Shown piece after piece: positions 9,228 to 20,570 of a stretch of 64,000 nucleotides of DNA. The stretch lies in the NCBI GenBank assembly GCA_021904315.1, contig CM038918.1, positions 2,185,349-2,249,348 on the forward strand. Reading direction: 5' to 3'. The stretch comes from Sphagnum magellanicum. Taxonomy: Eukaryota > Streptophyta > Sphagnopsida > Sphagnales > Sphagnaceae. Position 1 is the first letter of the stretch. Each line of letters opens with the position of its first letter. Below the pieces are notes generated by a model, which made no database searches, was not told the origin of the DNA, and was given only the letters and a program-made list of their open reading frames with translations. Position numbers and translations under genes: made by a program.

Positions 9228-11040
9228 TCTTATCTAATTTTAAAAATAGTTTCCTAATTATGATGTCCTTGAAATTTTTTAAGTAAATTTTTTGTCAAAT
9301 ATTCCTTTTAAAAAAAAGAAAATAATTTAATTTAGTTTTTTGAAGAAAAAAAAACTTTTCCAAATAGATTTTTTAGAGCTTTTGACACTCTTTTCTATAA
9401 ACTTGTCCCCAATTGATGCTAAATAACTAACACATATAGTGCTTAGGTGCCACTTATTCAGAGTGAATTTTAATATCCCTGATTCTTAATGGTTGTCCTT
9501 ATATTTAACAAACAAATTATCGAATCCAAGTTATGGAATTTACCTTAACAATTTTCCCACTGGGTTGAAGTTGCATGGGACTTGACCATCTTGGCCAATT
9601 TATATGGATGCTTTTGTTTGTAACATGGCACCAACAAGTTTCACTTAGATTTACCAAACTTAATTGGTCATGGCCAAATTTCATTTTACCATGGTTAACA
9701 TAATATTTAGTAAGAAGTAGTTTAGCCTAACCCATTTGAAGTTTGGAAGTTATTGTGACATTGAACCTACTACACTACAGGCATTCCAAATTTGGCTAAT
9801 GGGATAATTTGCACTCTTGAGATTTGAGAGTATCTTCCTCACTGTATTGAATTTCAGGCTTTTTTAAAAAATTGGCTAAAGTTAGCCAAATTTCCACTTG
9901 TGCAGGTGGGCTGACTACCAGATGTACTTTAACAACAATAAAATATTTTATTTATTTATTTATTTAATCAGCTCATTCCTGTGCCATTTCCATGATATCC
10001 ACGCCCATGATAAAAGTTCAACATACTAAATTGGAAAAAAAAACACATGGTGGTGTTCACATGGTGAAGCCCAAGTGTATCCTAAAGTTATGCTGGAAAT
10101 GCACTTGACCCTAGAATGCAGGGATACCAAACTTTGGCACATCTATGGGTGCATCACAATGCCTCTACCCTGAAGAGCAGAGCCAACAAAGGTGGAAATT
10201 AGAGATAATTTCACCCCAAAGTTCAAGTTTGGTGAAAGGATGAAGCTAGGTTGCTATTTAGGTCATCATCCATTTCGTCGGATGTAACCCTATGAACACA
10301 TCAATTGTAGTCAGATTGCTCTATGGTAAGCTATCAAGTTGTGATTGCTTTTTGTGTTTTTTTATTGGTGATATTTTGTCAAAACACCAAATTCAAAATT
10401 AAAAAAAAAAAGTGATTTTGGAGGTTTCCAATTGCTATATGTGAGAAGGGGGGGGGAGGGATAATTAAATTAAATCACAAGATTTGTATACTTGGTTTTC
10501 AGTGTGTAGCTAAAATATAGAAGGTTGATTGAAGGTTTTTTAAATTTCATATTTGGTTTATAGCCAAATTTGGCTAAATCTTCCTACAGATGATTGCCAC
10601 TTTTTCTACGTCTTCCTATGGATGATAGCCACTTTGGCTATGAACAAAAATTCCTTAGAAAAAACACTGGATTGCTTTGTCAACGTGGCAAATTATGGTG
10701 TAGTTTCATCATGCTATGCATGCACTCATAAACATAGCCATCAAGATAATGCTTGGGATGACACAATTCCTTGCCAAAGATCAAGTAGATGCTTCAGAAC
10801 CCAAATGGCGAACAAACGAAAGAGATTCGACTTTGGGTGGCCAAAAGACCTCTTTCCAAGTGATCGGTTGGTCCCAAGTGAGTTTCATTTGCCTGCTTTA
10901 AGAATCAATATCATAGTTACTGCCACCCATACCCCCAAAATGAGGCGATTCCTTGCGCAAGTGCTGTAAAAGTGCGGCCATTACTTACCATTGGCCCAAA
11001 CTGACAGATGCTCGGGAAGTCACTTGGACAGAGGATGGTT
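9228..11040. other. AT-rich spacer without recognisable gene
   Basis: No ORF with a recognisable family. There is a TTTA run near 9945-9965 and a poly-G run at 10449-10457. A dispersed repeat copy begins near 10,545 and is listed separately. Confidence 0.5.
10545..10690. repeat. Dispersed repeat, copy 1 (tttggctaaatc family)
   Basis: Contains tagccaaatttggctaaatc, then gatgattgccact and aaaaaacactgg. The same ordered phrases recur near 34.7, 36.2 and 37.7 kb. Noncoding; class unknown. Confidence 0.55.
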
Positions 11041-11061
11041 GTAGCACAATGGGGGTCACAA

Positions 11062-11445
11062 AGTGAACCAGCACCCACCAATGCATAATGGAGGATGGAT
11101 GATAAGTGGTCAGGAAACAGTTCTCTGTTATGTTCCAATTAACCCTAGCTAACCATGGTGACTAGCACAGTTTGCTTTTTCTTAAACTACCTACCTACTA
11201 GCAACCCACAAGCAGGTTGTTAGTAGGTAGGTAGTAAAAGAGGCCTTGATCAATGTATAAAGCCTCTACTTACCCTAGGTAGTTACCCATTTCTCTACCT
11301 ATCTACCTAAATATGAGACCTATTTCTTACAGCATTGTTTACCAAGGTGAAACCAAATATTAACTCAGTTGAGGTTCATCCACAAGTGAGTAATAATAAC
11401 AGGCATCCAGTGGATGGTGCGCTGGTGGGTGCTGGTTCATTGTGG
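11062..11445. mobile_element. MITE-like element with terminal inverted repeats and internal hairpin
   Basis: The left terminus reads gtgaaccagcacccacca; the reverse complement of the right end (11,407-11,445) reads atgaaccagcacccacca. Inside is a near-perfect 21-bp hairpin (11,186-11,235). A third copy of the terminus (gtgaaccagcactcaaca) occurs near 13,606. No coding capacity, so non-autonomous. Target duplication not established. Confidence 0.55.
11186..11235. repeat. 21-bp stem, 8-nt loop hairpin
   Basis: Left arm 11,186-11,206 pairs with right arm 11,215-11,235 with one mismatch; the loop is cacaagca. The arms are built from ctac/gtag tetranucleotides, also seen near 13.8 kb and 22.9 kb. 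Confidence 0.75.
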
Positions 11446-13381
11446 CTGCACAATGGGCGCATGAGTTTGAGAATCTCCACGATTTGCATTGAGGTGCATT
11501 CACACTTGGTGTTATGGACTCTAGTAAGGTTGAGTCCCCTAACACCATGCTACCCATTTAGGACTTAAACCTAGTTATCATGAAAATTTTATGTTAAGCT
11601 AACATTCACTTAACATTAAGCTATGGCCCATTTAACATTGGGTGCCATCTAGGATGCCACCTAGATTTTCATTTAACATTGACTTAACAGCAAGTGTGAA
11701 TGCACCATTGGCATCATTGTAGCACCTGGGGGAACATATTATGCATGCAAATAGATGTTAATGATTTATTGTTTGTGAAAAATTTACCAACCCAATCCCT
11801 AACATGTTATTATATTGTACTAACAAGTTATTACATTATACTACCTTCCTTCCCTCTAAGCAAGTCTTGAATGGTGGTAGATTTGAATGGTGGTAGATTG
11901 TGGTGGCAATCGTGGGTAGAACGTTGTCAAACAACCCCATTGAAGTTCACCCCACCAGGGCCTCTCAAAGAGGAACCTGACTCATTACTCAATTTGGTCA
12001 ACATAGTTTGAATTAAAAAAATGAAAAGTCAAAAAATAAAATAAAATTGAAATGATTCTTTTCAACAACAAAAATTCTAGGGGAAAAATAAAAAGTCAAT
12101 CTATTTTAACGTACATCATCATGTTGCTCTAAAAGAAAAATTGTTATGGATTTTTTTTTCATTTTTTAACATCACATTAGTTATAAAGAACGCAAAAAGA
12201 ATCTCACATTAAATGGTGACATGTTCTAAGAACCTACCTAAACATTATAAAAATTGTTACCAAACCAGAGCCAATAGGGAAATGTCGCAACATGATTTTC
12301 AATTGTTTGCAAATTTAATGATATTTTTCTCCAAAAAAAAACAATGATAAAATATTCCCTTTTCATATTTCTTTTTCACATTTGTGCAAGATTTCAAACC
12401 AAAAAAAAAACTTGTCATGAGATGTGTATTTCAATGTTTTCAATCACATTGTCACATTTCAAAAGAATTACATGAAATTTTGTGTATGATAGGTGCCATA
12501 ACCATTTTTGGAAAAAATAGTTTCATTTTTAATTTTGTGAGTTTAGTCAAGGGGGGCTGGGTGCACATTTGAAGAGACAACAGAGAAAACAAAATGTCAA
12601 AAAATGATTGTGAATCGTTTTACATCCAAATTAAGATGAATAATCTCACCGTGTTTCTCGAGGCAAAATCCCTTGAAGGATACTATACTCTATAATGATT
12701 CTCAACACAATATCCCGGCTTTACAAGGCAAGGCCAATAGAAGCTCAGTTCAAAAGCCCAACCAAGCATGACGTTATTATACACCCCTTTCCCCCGCAAA
12801 ACTCTCCCTCTTCAGCAAAGATCTCATTGGAAACATTGAAGCTCAAAATACAAATCCAGATTTAATGCCCTTGTCCTGGGCTTTACCCATGGTAAAGATT
12901 GCAGGTAATAATACCCTTGGCCATGGGCTTTACCCAAGGTAAAGATCACATGACGTTTAATTTAGCTTCTCTCTACAGTGATGGTGCAACATGTAAAGAT
13001 TGCAACTTGTTTCTTTCATTCTTTCTTTCTAGTTTCTTTCTAGAGCAGTGGTGACAAAGTCAAGAGCAGAATACCGCACAGCTTTTTTTGTGTGGTTTAA
13101 ACAACTCATCGGATAAGTCAACTCGTTGAAGTTTCTATGGCCAGTGCCCAGGGGAAGTTGGTTGGATTGCAGTAAGATGACTTTTGAGTCAAAAGATTCA
13201 AAAGGGGTTTCAATGGAGGTGCCAGTCTATAAACCTGCACAAATGTGAAGGAGAATTTGTGAAATTGTGCAAGCAAATGAATGTACTCCTTCGGCACACC
13301 AAATGCAAACACCCTCATTTTCGCATTTTGAGGCCATCCCCGATTTTAGAACCCCAAGCACACTTTCACCACACGCACTCA
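11446..13381. other. Spacer without recognisable gene
   Basis: AT-rich with many short homopolymers. No credible coding region. A short copy of the gggctttacccatgg repeat lies at about 12,860-12,950. Confidence 0.5.
12860..12950. repeat. gggctttaccc-type repeat, copy 1
   Basis: Two phrases, gggctttacccatggtaaag and gggctttacccaaggtaaag, lie about 60 bp apart. The first is nearly self-complementary and recurs inside an intron of the receptor kinase near 29.35 kb. Confidence 0.5.
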
Positions 13382-13560
13382 GAGCATCTGCAGTGGTGCT
13401 CAGTAGCGGTGCTCAGTATGACCCTGCAAAAGTTTTTTTCACATCCAAGTTAAATTATTTACTTTTTTTTTCCAACGCCACCCATAAAACCGAAACTGGG
13501 ACAGCATATGTGAGGGACTACTGTTTGTCCACCTAGACCAATCATTATGATGGACCAATC
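13382..13560. mobile_element. Partial PIF/Harbinger-like MITE, second copy
   Basis: It begins gagcatctgcagtggtgctc and continues with blocks shared with the complete element at 35,502-35,865: ataaaaccgaaactggga versus ataaaactgaaactgc, gggactact, and gaccaatcattatga. The right inverted repeat is missing. The phrase ggtgctcagta is duplicated at the left end. Confidence 0.6.
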
Positions 13561-14019
13561 AGAAACACCGATCACTAGTCTAATCATTATTATTAGGGCC
13601 AGAGTGAACCAGCACTCAACAGTGCACCAACGTACATGGATGATGGTGCACTGATAGGATTCTCTTCTCTTTTCTATCCCTGTGCCATCCCAGGTTGACT
13701 TTTGTTGTGTGCCCTTTCTCAGACCTGATCTCAGTTTTTTTTCTGGAACTAAATTTAAAATGAGCTACTCTCATCTCCACCTACCTGCCCACCTCCCCAT
13801 CTATTTATCTACTTACCTGCCCCTCCACCTTCCTACCTACCAACACTTTAAGTAGGTACCTACCAAACCCCACCTACATGGCTACACCTAACCACATGGC
13901 TGTCACTCCAATAAACCCCCATCGGTTGATAACGATAAGAAAAGAATAAATTGAAAGTATTGCACGAAGCTTGGTCTTGTTCATTCAAACAAATAAATAA
14001 AAAGATGATTAAAATATTT
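13561..14019. other. Spacer with tetranucleotide-rich stretch
   Basis: No gene seen. It holds one terminus of the gtgaaccagcac MITE family near 13,606 and a C/T-rich tacc/tacct stretch at about 13,780-13,870. Confidence 0.45.
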
Positions 14020-14900
14020 GACACACCTTACATAAAGGGTATTACAAGTTATGTTCAAAGAATGTTTTCCATGAGGCTATCACAAACCAAGTGGATAATC
14101 AAAGCAATATGGAGCTCCAATTCAATTTAGACACATTTAATGCATGTTGTACTCAGGTTCATAAAACAAAATGTTCAATGAATGTGCAATACACCATTAT
14201 AGGTAACCCTAAAATAGTTTGGGCTCCATATCATATCTTTTGAAACTTGGAAAGATATTGTGTAACCCTAACAAAACCTAGAAGGAATGCAATACCCTCA
14301 TTGGGTTACACTATAAGATCATGGGCTGAATTTTTTTGGTCCAAGTTATTAAAGGGGTATTGCTCATGCCTAAAAAGATTCACTAAACATGCAATACCTC
14401 TCTTAGGGTATCCCATAAATACATCGGGCTCCATAACATATCTTTTGACACATGGAAGGGTATTACATAACCCTATGAAAACTAACGAGGAAACCTATAC
14501 CCTCATTAGTTGTATTCTATTATTAAACACCATGGGTTTACACTATTGGAGGGGTATTGTTCAAGGCTAAAACTACTCAATACATCTACAATACCCCTTG
14601 TAGGACATCCCATAAATACATTGGGCTCCATAACATATCTTTCAAAACTTGGAGGGGTATTTCATAGCCCTACCAAAACCGACAAGGAAAGTAATACCCT
14701 ACTTGGGGTATTCAATAAACACCATCGGCTAAATTATTTTGGTTTAGATTATCAAAGTGGTATTGCTAATGGCTAGGAATATTCAATGCACATGCAATAC
14801 CTCTTGTAGGGTATCCCAAAAATCCTTTGGGTTCTATAACATATCTTTTGAAATTTGGAGGGGTATCACATTACCATACCAAAATGTAGAAAGGAAATCA
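14020..14900. repeat. Diverged tandem repeat of about 200 bp
   Basis: The anchor gggctccatatcatatct or gggctccataacatatct starts at 14,221, 14,426, 14,623 and (as gggttctata) 14,829, giving spacings of 205, 197 and 206 bp. Each unit also carries a caatacc...gggtat pair. A partial unit precedes the first anchor. Weak ORFs of 88-107 codons in the array follow the repeat and are not genes. Confidence 0.75.
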
Positions 14901-16257
14901 ATATTTACATCATATTGCAATAATATCCTAAACCATGAAACAAAAGGACATTTTAAAAAATTTATTCCATGTTCAATATATCATACTGTACATATTGATT
15001 CGAGTAAATCAAGGTGTTACAAAGTTGGTCACATTCATGGGAGAATGTTATTTAAACAAAGGTATGGAATTTAAATGCAATACATGTATTGTATTGTGAT
15101 AATTCATTAACCATGAAACATAAGAATATTTATAAAATATTTGGTTCCCTACCAAAACATCATGAAATTCATGGTTTCAAAATTATTTGTTCACATTTCA
15201 ATATGATTTAACATATATAAAAATGAATGTAAGATGAAATTGGTCACAATGATGGTACAAGGGTTTAAAGTTTAATGTAAAATTTACTATTTAATGTTAG
15301 AAATTCATAGTTTGTCAAAATCAAAAAATTAAAATTCATGTTTAACATTTTTTCAATGATATACATTTAAAAGTTTTTCCCTCTTAATTTAAAACTCATT
15401 TTTAAAAACAAAAACATAAAGTCTATAATTTAATAAGATTTTAATGTCTATTTAAAAAAATTAAAACACATGTTTTTTTCTTTTTAAAAATTTTCACATA
15501 ATAATAAAAATGATTTTCCCCATATATTCATCATATGTATGATTGAAATTTTATTTTTATGATGTATAATATTTTCTTAAATATTGGTTTAAATATATTG
15601 TTGATTCATTTTAATACATATAATATTTTCATATTATTTAAAATAAAATAGAAATTAATTAAAAAATATATATTAAACTTAAATCATATGTATAAACCCA
15701 TGGTTATGTATAATGTAATTTTTTTATAAACTTTATTTTTAATGAAAATTTTTAAATTCCAAAAAATAAGTTATTAACATCGTCAACTTGATGGGTAGAA
15801 AGGTTTTAGTAGATTGAAAAGTAGGCAATCCTTCTTCCAATAGCTAATCTTGCCTAATAGAATTTATAACTTGTGTGTTGCACCCATTAATTTAACTTGT
15901 CATGAGACTTCTTTTTCAAATTCTTTACAAGTGGATACTCATTTCTTTTTTGCTCAAAAAACTTCTTTTCAAGTTTTTTGCTTAAGAACTCATCTTCTCA
16001 AGTTTTTTACAAATTGGTACCCATGGTTTTTGTTTTCAAGGTCTTTGTGAAATTACAAGTTGCAAATCCAACTCATGAACAAATCAAATCTGTTCAAAGC
16101 TCCATAAAATTAACCCAAGTTTGAAACTCCATGAAAAATTCTTTTCTCTAAACAAATTCATTGCTAGCCAACCCAATTGATTCAAATCAACTAAGTTTGA
16201 AGTTATGGCTTGAAATTAATCATGCATTGGAAGTTTCATGGAAGTATTTGAGTACTC
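14901..16257. other. Very AT-rich spacer
   Basis: No gene seen. About 15,240-15,780 is almost entirely A/T homopolymer-like. 15,909-16,040 has short direct repeats of the form caagttttttgc/caagttttttac. Confidence 0.5.
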
Positions 16258-17300
16258 ATGTGTGACGGTGTTATGTTAAACTGTATTTTGTGTTTTGCTC
16301 ATTTTATTTATGGTTGTCGCAACCCCACTTTGAGGGAGTGTGAAGATGAAACTCACACTCCCAAAATTGGGACTTGGGAGTCCTCTAGGATTCCCAAAAC
16401 TTCAAAGTTCAATTACAGGGGTCAAAACACCTCGCATTGGGGTGTTTTCTATATCATTAGAAAGTTATTGAAGTGTAGATGTCGAAAATGGGCTTGCATG
16501 GGCCATTTGGACATTTGTAGCACAAGTTATGGCAAAAAGAGGGCCGGGAGTCAAACTGGCAATTTGACTCCCGACCACTAAAAGTCGGGAATCGACCCGA
16601 CCCTGGTGTGTGCAGGTGGAGTGCGACATACCATTGGAAAGCTTTCGAGGAGAGCTACAAGTTTGCTTGAGACTTCATCCCGATCTGAGGTCTGAACAAA
16701 GAGTTATGTCTTCGCAAAGTCCCGAAAGTCCAAACTGGGATAGTTTCGGGACTCCTCCTTGGGAGTGCTAAGACAAAAAGCCATTCGGATGTGGGTGCCA
16801 TGGAAAGGCACAAAATATACTATTTGGGGGAAGGTGGTGGCCTCCCCCGAGTCTGGGCCGTGGTGAGTCTTGTGAGTCCAGAGTTGCCCATGGCTTGTCC
16901 TAACATTAAAGGTGCTCCAGAAAATGATTTAGCCAATTCGTTGGTTGGTTTGACGCAAGTTTGAATAAGTAACTAAAGCTTGTCACTATTCCTAATACTC
17001 TTCCTAATCCCATCTTGGAGCTTCAACATGCCCTTCTACCCCTTTTAGTGTTGAGAGCTAGGAATGTGCCTCGAGTTTCGCTATGTGAGCAACCTAGACC
17101 CACTTTGGGTCTAACTAAGAACTTGGGAGCACGTCAATGGTGGATTACTTGGAAGGTATAATGAGAATGGGAGTACCAATAATGTGAAGGTGATGAGTTG
17201 TGTTGACATGCTATTATGGGCTATGGATCATCCCCCACCCACAAAAATGTATGTGATATTGACCTTACATGATGGTGCATTCAGGGATGTGGTACATTAA
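16258..17300. other. G+C-richer block, possible old repeat
   Basis: This stretch is visibly richer in G+C than its flanks and contains a perfect 10-bp stem (cgggagtcaa at 16,545-16,554 with 16,564-16,573) and several cgggac/gggactc phrases. A 107-codon frame at 16,258-16,581 shows no family motif. It may be part of an LTR or other element; I cannot assign it. Confidence 0.4.
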
Positions 17301-19298
17301 TTACATGCTTAGAGGTATGACATCTTGGTGGTTGACATTATTCTTACATATGTCTTCTTTAATTTGTTTCCAAAGCAGTCACAACAACAACAACAATAGC
17401 TCAAATGCTCTGCAACAACAATAATGGCTACAAAAATTAGTAATGAAATGCTTGAAATTCAAACAACAAAGAATATTGTTCTTTTTCCTACTACAATTTC
17501 TTTGAAAAATGTAGCAACATCATCATCAAATGAAAAAAAAAAGAACAATATAAAAAAAAGCTTGACAAAACAAAACCAACTAATTTCTATAGTGTTCCAA
17601 AGTTTCCTCCTATTTTTATAACGATAGTTCAAATTCCCAAATTGTCAAAAGATCATTGTTAGTAGGAAATGGTGAAGACCCACCCAAACACACACTTCTT
17701 CTTTAATCTTCCACTTTATTTTAAGAGCACCCATCATCTTTTTTTAAGGTTTTTGAATTTTGATTGCTTGAATCATTTCAAGCATGCATGTAACACATAG
17801 TTTGTTTCAAGTGACCAATTGACCCATGAGTCTTATTCAAAAACTTGTTTTCATCATTGGTCATGGAAATAATTGACCATTTGAGGAAAACTTTGACAAT
17901 ATCTAATGGCAAAATTATGAATGTTGTTGTGACAGGGGTTTTATTTGCCTAATCAATTGGTTCAAAATTAGGATATTATCACACCATATCCCTTGCAAAT
18001 TTTGTAACAACAAAATTAAGGTAATAACCTCATCAATGGCCATAATAATAAGTAGGTTTTAGTTATAGTTATAGTTTTTAATTTTTTGTTTTTAATTTTA
18101 GTTAATTCTCAAAAATTTTGTGATTTTTGTGATTTTTTATTAATTCTTTGTGAGCATGAAGATTAGATGACCATTAGAGAGGCACATTGAATGTTTGTTA
18201 AAATGAACATTTTTCACACCATATGGATGCAAACATAAACACAAAACAAATTGCCAACTATAACAAAAGTTAATAGCCACAATTGTTTGATTGACTAAAG
18301 TGTTGACATTAACTAAACTAGACAACCTAGCCTAACATAACTAATAGGCTAGTAGGCTAATTATTATGTAACCTAACCCAATATATGTTTAATAATATTA
18401 TAAATTTTTTAAATTCAATTTAATGTATACAATATCTTAATATTTACTCAAAATAAAATAAAATATTACTAAATTTTATATTAAATGTATTTTAATATAT
18501 ATAAACCCATTGTTATGTATAATGTAGTTTTGTTATGATGTTTTTAATTTTCAAAGAATATTAAAAAAATTCCCAAAGATGTAAATTGTGTTTGCGTTTC
18601 ATTTAATTTTTGTTTGAATATTTGGCTTTAATAATGGCCAAATTTTCTCCTTTTCACAACAATTTTTTTTTAATAACAAAAATCTTGAATTCTTTCAATT
18701 AGGGTTTAAGGTTTAAGAATAAGGGTTTTAATTGAATTTTAAAATATAAGTACCTAATATTATGTATGTTTGGTCAATGTAATTTTTTAACTATATGTAA
18801 AATTCAATCTACAATATATGAAATAATGATATATTTAATTAATTGATGTGTGGGTTTATTAATTTTTTTTCATTTTAAAATATATAACATCTTAATAAAA
18901 AATTTATGTTACAAATTTTAAGTAAACATTAAATATAATTGAAAAATATTTTCAAATTCATAAATGATAAATTTTTTTCAATGGACTAATCATTACACCA
19001 AAATGTGTCATAGTTCACTTTGGGTTTTGTTAAATTTTGAGTGAATTTGAACATTTTTATCATGGTGAGATTAATCAACCCCCTAGTGAATGGGGACCAG
19101 TTGGTATGGATAGTGAATTGGTCCACTAGTACTGGGTTATTTTCAAAATAACCAATTTATTATATATATAATAAAATTGTTCAATTTTAAATGTATGAAT
19201 GAAAAGATTTTCAAATATTGTTAGTTGATGAAATGTTTCAATTATATGGAAAAACTTTATAACAACAAATTCTTCCCCCAATTGTTGATTTTATTAAC
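17301..19298. other. AT-rich spacer without recognisable gene
   Basis: A CAA-rich tract lies at about 17,382-17,425; the rest is A/T-rich with no credible coding signal. Confidence 0.5.
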
Positions 19299-20570
19299 TT
19301 ATTCATCTAATGTGTAATCTTTTTCACTTCTTTGGTTGAAATTTGTTGCCATGTAAATCTTTGAAGGTGGAATTTTGTTGTCCATTGCTTTAGGGTTTAG
19401 AGGCCATATACGTGTAATTTTAAATCTAAGCTTGATGTTGTCTTTAGTGAGTGATTGTTGTAAGACTTGATGTATGCACCTAACTAAAGTGATCTTGTTT
19501 AATCCATGCAATTACTTCTCACCATAATTTCATCCATTATTTTTTAATGTTAAGTAAAAAGGTTTTAAACATTTGATACATATATTAAAGATTGTAAAAC
19601 ATGTGATATAATGTGGGAGGGTAATGTGATCATGTCTAAAATGAACTTTGTGGATGTTTTATTAATTTTAAGGCGACATGACTACCATGTTCATTTAAAT
19701 TAATAAACACCAATTGGCTAGAAAAACTCCACCTAAAATAAACTTCTTGAATAAAAAGCAAGTCATCAAAGCTTTTTTTTGCATTGCTGTGCATGTCTTT
19801 AGTTTGTAAAGTTTGATGTAATCATCTTGTAATTTCTCACCTTTCAAATGTTGTAAAAAACCTCCTATTGCATTTATTATATAGTTATTGATTAATCAAC
19901 CATTCTTAAAACGTGTTGATGGTCTTATAAATTGCATTTGATCATTTTTTGGCCAAAACCCTTCCTTTTGATTGTTTACTTGCTTGAATGCCTATTCCAT
20001 TCAAGTTCCACATATTATTTGCATTATAATTACGTTGAATGTACATTGATTACAAGTTGTTGGATAATGAAGTGCAAGAATTGTGTTTAATACCTTGTGT
20101 TATGCAAACTTTGAAGCTTTAACCACTTGTCAAATGCTCAATTTTGGGTGTTTAAATTAGAACTAATATCACCAAGTGTTCCTTGGTATATTTTTTCTTA
20201 GATGGTGTAGCCTTCATTTATGCCTTAAGCAACTTTCATCTTTAGTTGTTACAAGGTTATGAACAAACTATATTTTTGCATGACTAAAGTCCATGCAATC
20301 ATTATTTTTTTCTTACATTTTTCTCAACACACCTCCTAGCCTCATTTTCCTAGATCTTGTCTTGCCATTAACATGGTTAGAATGAAAATTCAAAAGTGTG
20401 TTCCATGACTTGCTTGCCCTCTTCAAGAAACATGTTCTTTTATTCAACAACATTCATGGCTTCCTTTTATACTTCACCTATCCACATGCCTTTCTTGCTT
20501 TTTATAGGGATTCAATTAACTTTTGTTGTCATGTGTCTTGTTATTGATTCAAAATGAGGTGGCTCATTTT
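19299..20570 (-). pseudogene. Tigger/pogo-type DNA transposon transposase relic
   Basis: On the minus strand I can read, in order: GYPLIDKENEPPHFESITRH near 20,530-20,590, the helix-turn-helix end NHVNGKTRSRKMR near 20,340-20,380, a KHPKLSI block, AMQKKALMTCFLF, then INLNEHGSHV near 19,671-19,712 (DDE core; the Asp before GHGSHV-type sequence is now Asn), and the end KITRIWPLNPKAMD at 19,299-19,511. This order matches plant CENP-B/jerky-like (Tigger, pogo superfamily) transposases. Every block is separated by stops or frameshifts, so it is dead. Terminal inverted repeats were not found. Confidence 0.7.

Noticed and set aside
14247-15074. Three frames of 88-107 codons as small genes
   Set aside because: They follow the ~200-bp tandem repeat, and their repeated peptides simply mirror the repeat units.
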